Counted from the stretch's first letter, positions 1-4,836 are shown. The stretch: 5,263 nt of DNA from DATGZX01 sp035296965 (GCA_035296965.1 DATGZX010000246.1:1-5263); one strand, 5' to 3'. Notes: a model not told the origin generated them from the letters alone. Made by a program: numbers and translations.

Positions 1-516
1 CACGTGCTCGAAGGTCAGGCCGGCCACTTCGTTGCGGCGCAGGCCGCAGCCCAGCAGGAGAGCGACGATGACGCGGTCGCGTTTGCCTTTGAGCGTATCC
101 TGATCGGGGGCGGCGATCATCTGCTCGGCCTGTTCCTTGGCGAGCCAGTTCCCTGCCCTCACACCCAGCGCTTTAGCTCCGCGGACGCGTGCGATCCCGG
201 CCGCCAGGTCCGGCGCCAGGAGCGCGTTGTCGGCGGCTTCTCGAGCCAGTTTGCGGATGGCGGCGAGGCGCACGTTGATAGTCGAAGCCGCCAGGCCGTC
301 CGCCTCCAGTTTCACGCGGTATTCCTGGACGACGGCTTTGCGGAACGGTCCCCGGGGCGCCGCGCGATACCAGCCCAGGAAATCATCCAGGGCTTTGCCG
401 TAAGCTCGCCGGGAATGCGGTGAGGTGACACTGTTGAGGACCAGGGCTTTAAGACGGCCCAGATCATCACCTGGCGGCAAAACGGGGACCAGCGACACTT
501 CGGGAGGATCAGCCAT
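1..516 (-). CDS. Tyrosine recombinase / integrase, N-terminal half (runs off left edge)
   Basis: Site-specific recombinase of the XerC/XerD/phage integrase family, which cuts and rejoins DNA through a tyrosine nucleophile. The 172 visible residues contain a SAM-like core-binding domain (about 15-100, with HSRRAYGKALDDFLGWY near 34-50 and STINVRLAAIRKL near 78-90). The start of the catalytic domain follows (from about 125), with box I at LLLGCGLRRNEVAGL. R160 there is the expected first catalytic arginine. The remaining catalytic residues (K, HxxR, H/W, Y) lie beyond the window. The ATG at 516-514 is chosen because AGGAG (minus strand, 528-524) sits 7 nt upstream. The gene starts 96 nt after the broken PIN toxin gene on the same strand. 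It could be a mobile-element integrase or a chromosomal Xer paralogue; the surrounding relics favour the former. Family assignment is secure, role is inferred. Confidence 0.93.
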   Translation of the reverse strand, partial: MADPPEVSLVPVLPPGDDLGRLKALVLNSVTSPHSRRAYGKALDDFLGWYRAAPRGPFRKAVVQEYRVKLEADGLAASTINVRLAAIRKLAREAADNALLAPDLAAGIARVRGAKALGVRAGNWLAKEQAEQMIAAPDQDTLKGKRDRVIVALLLGCGLRRNEVAGLTFEHV

Positions 517-612
517 GGTGCTGCTCCTGGCGGAAGCAGGGGGAGGAGAGCCGGGGCCCGATGCGGCTGCCGTAGCGTCCGGGAGTTCCCTTGCGCGACC
601 GGAAATGACCCT

Positions 613-1006
613 TCACGGCAAAAGCGGAAGAACGGTGATCCATGGCTGATACCGGATAAAATCTGATCCGTTGTTCGTCAGCAGATACGGTGCGCCGGGT
701 TTCTCCACCATTTCCAAGAGCAGCGCCGTCACTCCGCGGTCTTCCTCGGCCATTTCGAAGCTGTTCTCGAATTCCCGCACGGTTTGGGCCACAAAGGCCG
801 CCGGTGGCAGCGGCGCCAGGAATCCGGGCCTGGTCGTGACCGCCACAAACTCCCGCAGCACCTGGCGAGTGGTCCACCAGCGGACCGCCGCCTGCTCGAA
901 CTCCGCCATGCGCCGCCGTGCGGGCGCGTGCTGCTCGAAATGACTGAAGGAAGGTGACATACACCAAAACGTTGGGGTCCGCCAGAATCGGGCTACCGGC
1001 CGTCAT
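613..1006 (-). pseudogene. PIN-domain (VapC-like) toxin, frameshifted and internally deleted
   Basis: VapC-family PIN proteins are Mg-dependent RNases that act as toxins and are blocked by a partner antitoxin. The first 19 residues (MTAGSPILADPNVLVYVTF) carry the N-terminal catalytic Asp (D10, in DPN where DTN is usual). The reading frame then breaks at a tandem CCTT duplication. The next frame continues FSHFEQHAPARRR, then RQVLREFVAVTTRP with the second acidic residue, and ends YLLTNNGSDFIRY with the last conserved Asp. The usual stretch with the third acidic residue (H-D-A-N-I-V-A type) is absent: LEMVEKPGA is followed directly by PYLLTNN, so about 20 residues seem deleted near 689-700. With the 4 extra bases removed, 129 residues can be read, against roughly 140-150 usual for the family. 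The start overlaps the antitoxin gene by 14 nt, the normal antitoxin-toxin arrangement. Very probably inactive. Confidence 0.85.
947..954 (-). repeat. CCTT tandem duplication that frameshifts the PIN toxin
   Basis: On the minus strand the toxin gene reads ACCTTCCTTCAGTC. Removing one of the two adjacent CCTT units restores a continuous frame from YVTF into SHFEQHAP. A 4-bp tandem duplication, as made by replication slippage, is the simplest cause of the break. A sequencing or assembly error cannot be excluded from the sequence alone. Confidence 0.75.
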
Positions 1007-1229
1007 CGCCGTAAATCTCTTCCCGACGGAAGCTCCTGTTTGGATCTATGGGCCCGGCAGGGAAAGTGGGCAACGAAAGGATGCTGGGGCGACCGGCTCC
1101 AGGCTCGGGTGCCGGTTTGACGATCACGGCTTCGCCTTGGCGTTCGGCCTCGAGCCTGGTACGAGGGGGAGCTTGGATGAGAGCGGCGGGCAGGAGGAGA
1201 TCGCCCGATTCGGTAACTTCAAGGAGCAT
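993..1229 (-). CDS. AbrB/VapB-like antitoxin
   Basis: A 78-residue antitoxin of the SpoVT/AbrB (MazE/VapB) type. In this family the N-terminal swapped-hairpin domain binds the operon's own promoter and the C-terminal tail wraps round and blocks the partner toxin. Residues 1-40 fit the DNA-binding beta-hairpin fold (MLLEVTESGDLLLPAALIQ, then TRLEAERQGEAVIVKP). The tail IDPNRSFRREEIYGDDGR is typical of antitoxins paired with PIN toxins. No frameshift is visible, so it appears intact although its toxin is broken. Its stop lies 14 nt inside the toxin gene, implying translational coupling. No strong ribosome binding site precedes the ATG at 1229-1227; the start is chosen because the AbrB fold begins immediately there. 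A promoter and perfect inverted repeat lie upstream and may be its autoregulatory region. Confidence 0.88.
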   Translation of the reverse strand: MLLEVTESGDLLLPAALIQAPPRTRLEAERQGEAVIVKPAPEPGAGRPSILSLPTFPAGPIDPNRSFRREEIYGDDGR

Positions 1230-1290
1230 ACAGGTTCGCTTTCGGGCCGCCGCAGGCAGGGAAAACGCCTCGCCTGAGTGCCTGGAGGGT

Positions 1291-1299
1291 AGTGTAGCA
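1291..1299 (-). promoter_or_regulatory. Candidate extended -10 promoter for the antitoxin-toxin operon
   Basis: The minus strand reads TGCTACACT, an extended -10 element (TG-n-TACACT, 4 of 6 matches to TATAAT), about 60 nt upstream of the antitoxin start. A -35-like TTGTAG lies in the upstream inverted repeat but 21 nt away, which is too far for normal spacing. Recognition would have to rest on the extended -10. Motif-based only. Confidence 0.35.
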
Positions 1300-1302
1300 C
1301 GG

Positions 1303-1324
1303 CTTGTAGATCGCTTTCTACAAG
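1303..1324. promoter_or_regulatory. Perfect 8-bp inverted repeat, possible antitoxin operator
   Basis: CTTGTAGA (1303-1310) and TCTACAAG (1317-1324) form a perfect inverted repeat with a 6-bp centre. It lies immediately upstream of the candidate -10 element of the antitoxin gene. AbrB-type antitoxins bind inverted repeats over their own promoters, so an operator is the natural reading. There is no T-run on either side, which argues against a rho-independent terminator. The function is inferred from position. Confidence 0.45.
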
Positions 1325-1420
1325 TGGTCTTATCATACGCTATTTCTCAAGAATTTTGCGCAGATGCGCACTAACATAAAGCAGGAGGTCTCATCCCTCG
1401 TGCCTGCCCAACCGGCCTGA
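1325..1420. other. AT-richer intergenic stretch without a gene
   Basis: No credible coding sequence was found here. It is visibly AT-richer than its neighbours (for example TCTTATCATACGCTATTTCTC, from 1328 on). It contains two copies of the self-complementary hexamer TGCGCA at 1357-1362 and 1365-1370, separated by GA. A purine-rich AGGAGG at 1383-1388 (plus strand) has no matching start codon that leads into a long frame. Its AT content would fit a promoter region or element junction, but nothing proves this. Confidence 0.4.
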
Positions 1421-1716
1421 TTTCTGCGGCTTCCGGAGATTCTGGAAGCGGTGGCGCGCTGCGGACGGCCCGTAGTGGACCGCGTTGGGTTCGAACGGCC
1501 CTTGCGGGTGCGCTGCCGCCGTGCCATCCAGCTGCTGCACCGTTTCGGGGGTCTGCCAGACCGGCAAGACGTTCCTGCTCGACCACGGGCAGCGCTTCGA
1601 AACTGGACCACGAGTCGCCAGCCGGGATTACATCTTCGAGTTCCGGCGCAAGCAGCGCCTGGCCGAATCCATCGAACAGCTTGGAGCGGCACTGGGCCGC
1701 TGCCGAGGTGATGGCT
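1421..1716 (+). pseudogene. Possible frameshifted coding relic on the plus strand, unrecognised
   Basis: No family is recognised. After a stop at 1418-1420 the plus strand can be read as protein-like sequence: LPEILEAVARCGRPVVDRVG, then PLRVRCRRAIQLLHRFG. At a run of five G (1547-1551) the plausible frame changes. Omitting one G continues VCQTGKTFLLDHGQRF, then ASRDYIFEFRRKQRLAESI and EQLGAALGRC. Codons in both parts favour G or C in the third position, and the second part reads like an amphipathic helix. No proper start codon with a ribosome binding site is present, and the reading dissolves near the end of the convergent minus-strand gene at 1719. It could be a truncated gene cut by the neighbouring element, or chance. 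Low confidence. Confidence 0.28.
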
Positions 1717-1718
1717 GG

Positions 1719-2888
1719 TCAAGTTTGCCCATATACCTCCTCGAGACGTTTGGCCTCTTCGGCTTTCTCGCGGCGGTAGCGGGCGAAAGGCTCTCCCTCG
1801 AAATACTTGGGCAGTTGCTGGATCAGCAGGCCGACAGGGTTGTCCACATTGCGCATGCGTAAGATTCGTCGGCACTGAAAAGCGGCCAGTTCGGCGATTT
1901 CCTCGTCGCTGGCATCCGGGGCATGTTGCCGGCACTTCCGGATCACAAGAGCGACGGCGTCGTCGTCAATCATCCCCAGCACGTTTATAATCGCGTTGCA
2001 CACGAGAGGAGACACTTCCGACGACGATGTTTTTCCTAAAGCATGTCTGTCTAATAAGGAGGAGGGGTGCGATTCACTCCGTAGTGCTTGATGCGATTCG
2101 CTACCAACAGATGGTAGTGATTCACTCTGTAGCGATTCCGCCTCCGGAGAAGAATCGCTACGTAGCGATTCACTACGTAGTGTTTTCTCGACTTCAGCGG
2201 TGGGTACGAACACCACCCCGCGGCTCCGCACCACCCACTCCATGCCGGCCGTCCTCCTTCGTTCCAGGATCTGCCGGAACGTGAAGCCATGATAAGTCCG
2301 TGGCGCCAACTGGTGCATATTTCGTTCCTTAGTCTGTTCGATCGCCAGTTTGGTAATGAGGCCCTTCAGGTTGTTGCGAACGTTGGTCCGGTGCATGACG
2401 GCGGCCTCGGCCAGATCGTCCATAGAGACCGACAAGAGCCAGGATCCATCTGCCAGGACCCGTCCCTTACGCTTGACTAAACGGACCATAGTATTGAACA
2501 GCCGGTCTTCTCCTGCCGTGTGGCCATCCTGGACTAGGATGCAGCGATGATACCGGCGCTTCCCCGCCCCAGGCACATCGATCGTCTGGGTATGGGTAGA
2601 GAGTGGAACACTACGGAGTGAATCACTACGTAGTTCTTCGCCGGGCACTTTAATTGGTTCACCAGTAACCTCTGTAGATTGAAGAGAATAACTTGATCCA
2701 CTACGTAGTGAATCACTCGGCAGTGAAACAGTACGTAGTGAATCGCTACGTAGTGAATCGTGGCTGTCGCCCACCCGCCCCTCTACGGAAGTCACCTTGG
2801 CGGCTTTCTCTGCAGCCTTTCTCGCCCTGATTTCGTCACGCGAAGGCAGGGCAGCTAAATCGGCGAATCTAACACGTTCCAGGCTCAT
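1719..2888 (-). CDS. Putative winged-helix replication-initiator-like protein with repeat-encoded Ser/Leu/Arg linkers
   Basis: A 389-residue protein, not recognised by name. Residues 1-40 are charged and helical (RDEIRARKAAEKAAK). Residues 41-95 form a linker of DSLRS-type pentapeptides. Residues about 110-230 look like a winged-helix DNA-binding domain, with SMDDLAEAAVMHRTNVRNN and LKGLITKLAIEQ as helix-turn-helix and RTYHGFTF as a possible wing. Residues 236-276 are a second repeat linker (TLRSESLRSDS, ESLQSESLPS). Residues 295-389 are a helical C-terminal domain with DNPVGLLIQQLPKYFEG, loosely like the C-terminal motif of DnaD-type replisome organisers, and a charged tail. The ATG at 2888-2886 overlaps the stop of the AAA+ gene (ATGA), so the two are translated together. 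A helper ATPase and repeats inside the gene suggest an initiator or DNA-organising protein. A transcription regulator or transposition accessory protein is also possible. Coding status is firm, function is inferred. Confidence 0.8.
   Translation of the reverse strand: MSLERVRFADLAALPSRDEIRARKAAEKAAKVTSVEGRVGDSHDSLRSDSLRTVSLPSDSLRSGSSYSLQSTEVTGEPIKVPGEELRSDSLRSVPLSTHTQTIDVPGAGKRRYHRCILVQDGHTAGEDRLFNTMVRLVKRKGRVLADGSWLLSVSMDDLAEAAVMHRTNVRNNLKGLITKLAIEQTKERNMHQLAPRTYHGFTFRQILERRRTAGMEWVVRSRGVVFVPTAEVEKTLRSESLRSDSSPEAESLQSESLPSVGSESHQALRSESHPSSLLDRHALGKTSSSEVSPLVCNAIINVLGMIDDDAVALVIRKCRQHAPDASDEEIAELAAFQCRRILRMRNVDNPVGLLIQQLPKYFEGEPFARYRREKAEEAKRLEEVYGQT
2095..2123. repeat. Expanded palindromic copy with an unpaired centre
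   Basis: CTACCA (2101-2106) and TGGTAG (2112-2117) pair around ACAGA. The flanking GATTCG and TGATTC add further pairs (C2099-G2119, T2098-A2120, A2096-T2122, G2095-C2123) with one mismatch and one G-T pair. This replaces the usual CTACGTAG core by a longer stem while keeping two-fold symmetry and the reading frame (ESLPSVGSES). Confidence 0.7.
2152..2171. repeat. 20-bp perfect palindrome
   Basis: GAATCGCTACGTAGCGATTC is identical to its reverse complement and is centred on TACGTA (2159-2164). It is the longest perfect palindrome noticed in the window. It lies within the coding sequence for ESLRSDS of the initiator-like protein. Confidence 0.9.
2609..2759. repeat. Palindromic repeat cluster B, 15-bp phased, inside the initiator-like gene
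   Basis: This cluster lies in the segment encoding residues 44-93. TACGTA or near-TACGTA centres start at 2612, 2627, 2702, 2717, 2732 and 2747, all multiples of 15 bp apart even across the 75-bp interior gap. The copies are CACTACGGAGTG (2609-2620), CACTACGTAG (2624-2633), CACTACGTAGTG (2699-2710, perfect 12-bp palindrome), CACTCGGCAGTG (2714-2725), CAGTACGTAGTG (2729-2740) and CGCTACGTAGTG (2744-2755). GAATC occurs at 2620, 2710, 2740 and 2755. The gap at 2648-2700 is AT-richer than the surrounding gene. Each 15-bp unit encodes a DSLRS-like pentapeptide. Confidence 0.92.
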
Positions 2889-3712
2889 GCATTAGCCATC
2901 TCGGCAGGCACAGGTACATCTGCGTCCGGCTCCGGAAGGGACGTGGTCTGGGCGGCCTCTTCAATGAAATCCAAGGGCACATATTCCAAGCCGGCCTTGC
3001 GGGCCCGACGATAAGCATGAGCGCAGATGATCACGATGGCGCGTGGCACACCTTGCGTCAGATCGTAAACCCTTTCCATTCCGCGCATATCAAAGGGATT
3101 CGGCACTCCGGCGCGCTGGCACCGGAAGGTGATCATTCCGGCCGTTTCCTCAGCCGACAATGGCCGGATATGACAAGGCGCAAAGATCCGGCTCTTAATG
3201 GCCTTATTGCGCTTCATCAGCAGCCGGTCCCGCAGATCCATCTGGGCCGCCACCACCAGTTGGATCAGCTTCAATTCGTGGGTCTCAAAGTTGAGCAACC
3301 CGCGCAGCACTTCCAGGACATGGTCGCTCATCAGTTGGCCTTCGTCGATGAAGACTATCACCGTGCGGCCTGCCTGGTATTGCTCCACCAGGAAAGGCTC
3401 GAAGGCCTCTTGTTGGGCCGCCAGCGAGCGCTTTGCCGGCTGGCCGAAATCGCCGCAGATCTTCCGTAGGAAGGCGAACGGGGAAGGGTAGTTGGCCAGG
3501 GTAACGAGCGTGGTCGCGAAGTTCTCTTCCTGGCTGGAATACTCGGCATGCAGGAACCGCAACACGGTGCTCTTCCCCATGCCGACATCGCCAAGGATGA
3601 AACCAAGACCCTGTTGATCCTCAATCATTTGACGGGTCAGATCCAGGGTGGAGCGCAATGACGGTGTCAGGTATAGCCAGTTCGGGTTTGGCGATACGGT
3701 AAACGGCAGCAT
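2885..3712 (-). CDS. ExeA/TniB/TnsC-like AAA+ ATPase
   Basis: A 275-residue AAA+ ATPase of the group annotated as ExeA (general secretion pathway protein A), related to the transposition regulators TniB and TnsC. The N-terminus (LPFTVSPNPNWLYLTPSL) matches the usual ExeA-type lead-in. Walker A is GDVGMGKST (41-49, with K47 and S48). Walker B is VIVFIDEGQ (118-126, with D123 and E124). A sensor 1-like strand is IQLVVAAQMDL (150-160), HIRPLSAEET (181-190) is family-typical, and GVPRAI (221-226, R224) is the sensor 2 region. The C-terminus is short and acidic. An in-frame TAG 9 nt upstream excludes a longer form, and no clear ribosome binding site precedes the ATG. The stop overlaps the start of the initiator-like gene by ATGA. 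No transposase or secretin gene is near, so the name ExeA should not be read as a secretion role. DNA-dependent loading or target selection for its partner is more likely. Confidence 0.9.
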   Translation of the reverse strand: MLPFTVSPNPNWLYLTPSLRSTLDLTRQMIEDQQGLGFILGDVGMGKSTVLRFLHAEYSSQEENFATTLVTLANYPSPFAFLRKICGDFGQPAKRSLAAQQEAFEPFLVEQYQAGRTVIVFIDEGQLMSDHVLEVLRGLLNFETHELKLIQLVVAAQMDLRDRLLMKRNKAIKSRIFAPCHIRPLSAEETAGMITFRCQRAGVPNPFDMRGMERVYDLTQGVPRAIVIICAHAYRRARKAGLEYVPLDFIEEAAQTTSLPEPDADVPVPAEMANA

Positions 3713-3722
3713 TACCGTCTAC

Positions 3723-3750
3723 GTTACACCCAGACTTACCGATAATTCAA
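3723..3750 (-). promoter_or_regulatory. Candidate promoter of the ATPase/initiator-like pair
   Basis: On the minus strand TTGAAT (3750-3745) and TGTAAC (3728-3723) are separated by 16 nt, each with 4 of 6 consensus matches. They lie in the AT-rich segment between the upstream membrane gene and the ATPase. Transcription would begin only a few bases before the ATG at 3712, so the mRNA would be nearly leaderless. That agrees with the missing ribosome binding site. Motif-based. Confidence 0.35.
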
Positions 3751-3832
3751 TATTTATATTGGGGCAGGAAGGCGCGCCATCGGGACCTGCCGTTGCCGAC
3801 ATCAGCGCAGTGAGAGGGCGCGGCGCCACGTG

Positions 3833-3985
3833 CTAATGCCTTCTTCTCGGCCGCTTCCCAGGGTCCACCACGAGCCAGCCCGAGGAGGCCAGGGCGGCCC
3901 AGCAAGCGAAGATAGCGACCGCAATCAAGCTCCAGGTGGCCATTGAGGTCAGCGGCTGTGAACGGTTTCCTCTGAGATAACTCAT
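3833..3985 (-). CDS. Small single-span membrane protein
   Basis: A 50-residue ORF with one hydrophobic segment (about residues 18-40, WSLIAVAIFACWAALASSGW then LVV) followed by a basic tail, KRPRRRH. No family is recognised. It has a Cys in the membrane segment and no other motif. Its ATG (3985-3983) overlaps the TGA of the preceding 130-residue gene as ATGA, which argues that it is translated by coupling and supports it as real. There is no good independent ribosome binding site. The same frame is open further upstream to 4237, but that part lies within the preceding gene and reads as unlikely protein. Methionine 15 is a possible alternative start. The function is unknown; phage or plasmid small membrane proteins of this size are common. 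Confidence 0.6.
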   Translation of the reverse strand: MSYLRGNRSQPLTSMATWSLIAVAIFACWAALASSGWLVVDPGKRPRRRH

Positions 3986-4374
3986 TGTCGTTGTTCCATC
4001 AGAACGTCGTAGACTTCTTCCGTATCCATACCCTTGAAGGCCAGGTGAAAGTGCTTCACGACCTTGGTCACGTTGCGGCGGGTCAGGGCCTGGCCTTGGG
4101 GAAGGAAGTACTGCAGGAACGGCTTGGTATCGGGATTGATCAAGAGCGGATTCCTTCCCACTCCCACCACCGGCACATGCCCGCGGCAAATCATGACCAA
4201 ATACTTCATCAGATAGGTGGGATGAAACGCCTCGCACAGCTCCAGGAGTGTGGCCCGGTCATGGGTCTCAGAGTAATACTTCCCGAGTTGATTGATTTCG
4301 GCGTGCGGACGCGGAACCGCATCCGTCTTCCATTGGGCGGCATAATGACTTGCCGGCAGGGTGATGGATCTCAT
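3982..4374 (-). CDS. Conserved-looking 130-residue protein of unknown function
   Basis: A 130-residue protein of no recognised family. It is a soluble, mixed-charge sequence rich in His and Tyr: MRSITLPASHYAAQWKTD at the start, LLELCEAFHPTYLMKYL then VMICRGHVPVVGVG in the middle, and RRNVTKVVKHFHLAFKG then MDTEEVYDVLMEQ at the end. No signal peptide, membrane segment or catalytic motif is evident. The start is well supported by GAGGAAAGG (4389-4381) 6 nt upstream of the ATG. It follows the RuvC-like remnant by 54 nt and is joined to the 50-residue membrane gene by ATGA. Its place beside resolvase and replication-like genes suggests a phage- or plasmid-type accessory function, but this is only context. 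Confidence 0.75.
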   Translation of the reverse strand: MRSITLPASHYAAQWKTDAVPRPHAEINQLGKYYSETHDRATLLELCEAFHPTYLMKYLVMICRGHVPVVGVGRNPLLINPDTKPFLQYFLPQGQALTRRNVTKVVKHFHLAFKGMDTEEVYDVLMEQRQ

Positions 4375-4380
4375 TGCAGA

Positions 4381-4389
4381 CCTTTCCTC
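4381..4389 (-). promoter_or_regulatory. Strong ribosome binding site of the 130-residue gene
   Basis: GAGGAAAGG on the minus strand, 6 nt before the ATG at 4374-4372. It is one of the two clearest Shine-Dalgarno sequences in the window (the other precedes the integrase). It fixes this start and shows the gene can be translated independently of the upstream remnant. Confidence 0.7.
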
Positions 4390-4428
4390 GTGCCCCCACG
4401 TGGTGAAGTCTGCTTGCGGGCGGCCGTC

Positions 4429-4821
4429 TTATGCGGCCTTGGATTTCTTCCTGGTGCCCTTGGCCTTGGGCGGTTTGCTCAGATCGGCGAGCACCGCGCG
4501 CTGCATGTCGTTGGACACCGGAGTCCAGCCGAGCAGGGCGCGCCCGATCATGTTGAGGTTGATGGCGTCGGCAACGTTGTCGTCTTCGCACTCGATTCCG
4601 TACTTCTGGAATACCTTGAGCAGGATCAGGTTCTTGTCGCAGTTCCCCTTCCCGGTAAGGAACTTCTTGGCCTGGTTCGCCGGGCATTCTGGCAGGCCAA
4701 CGTCGCATTCAAGGACGTCACCCCCAACCACCCCGGATGAACTCACGAACTCGGTTTCTTTGATAAGCAGCGTCAGGCGACTGATTCTGGGTAGAGGTAA
4801 GGATGCTGACCAAATCGTCAC
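4429..4821 (-). pseudogene. C-terminal remnant of a RuvC-like Holliday-junction resolvase
   Basis: The open frame has 130 residues, but only about residues 45-100 are recognisable: PANQAKKFLTGKGNCDKN followed by YGIECEDDNVADAINLN. This matches the C-terminal part of RuvC-like resolvases, where AKKF-TGKGN precedes a helix and the acidic motif DDNxADA carries the last metal-binding Asp residues (D81 and D85 region). The tail is very basic (KPPKAKGTRKKSKAA). The N-terminal part of the fold with the first catalytic Asp and the Glu is missing. Residues 1-40 (MTIWSASLPLPRISRLTLLI and following) do not resemble it, and the other minus-strand frames upstream do not supply it. The sequence therefore appears truncated near 4700, probably by deletion. 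A divergent intact small protein is less likely. RuvC-like enzymes of phages and plasmids resolve branched replication intermediates. Confidence 0.65.
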
Positions 4822-4836
4822 ACTCTTCCTTAATCT

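Larger units (their letters stand above)
2071..2182. repeat. Palindromic repeat cluster A inside the initiator-like gene
   Basis: This cluster lies in the segment encoding residues 236-276. On the plus strand it includes CACTCCGTAGTG (2075-2086), an expanded palindrome (2095-2123), CACTCTGTAGCG (2123-2134), CGCTACGTAGCG (2156-2167) and CACTACGTAGTG (2171-2182, perfect 12-bp palindrome). Copies are joined by GATTC or GAATC, so GANTC recurs at 2071, 2095, 2119, 2134, 2152 and 2167. Some copies follow a 15-bp period, others are shifted by in-frame insertions. Encoded units are SLRS, SLQS and SLPS. Confidence 0.9.

Noticed and set aside
1303..1324. Rho-independent terminator
   Set aside because: The inverted repeat is not GC-rich enough and lacks a following T-run on either strand. 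Its place before the antitoxin promoter fits an operator better.
1483..1500. tRNA T-arm-like GGTTCGAAC
   Set aside because: The flanking bases do not pair as a T-stem, and no acceptor, D or anticodon arms can be drawn around it.
1333..1935. 200-residue minus-strand open frame
   Set aside because: It is Arg/Ser/Gly-rich low-quality translation. It overlaps the end of the initiator-like gene in another frame and has no start-site support.
2071..2759. CRISPR array
   Set aside because: The repeats are too short, separated by only 3-bp or 5-bp junctions or by coding sequence. They lack unique spacers of constant size and are continuous with a protein reading frame.
2885..3712. Type II secretion gene exeA
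   Set aside because: The family similarity is real, but no secretin or pilin gene is near. The context is that of a mobile element, so a secretion role was not assigned.
3985..4740. 251-residue plus-strand open frame
   Set aside because: It lies antisense to the 130-residue gene with its good ribosome binding site and to the RuvC-like remnant. Its translation has no recognisable motif.
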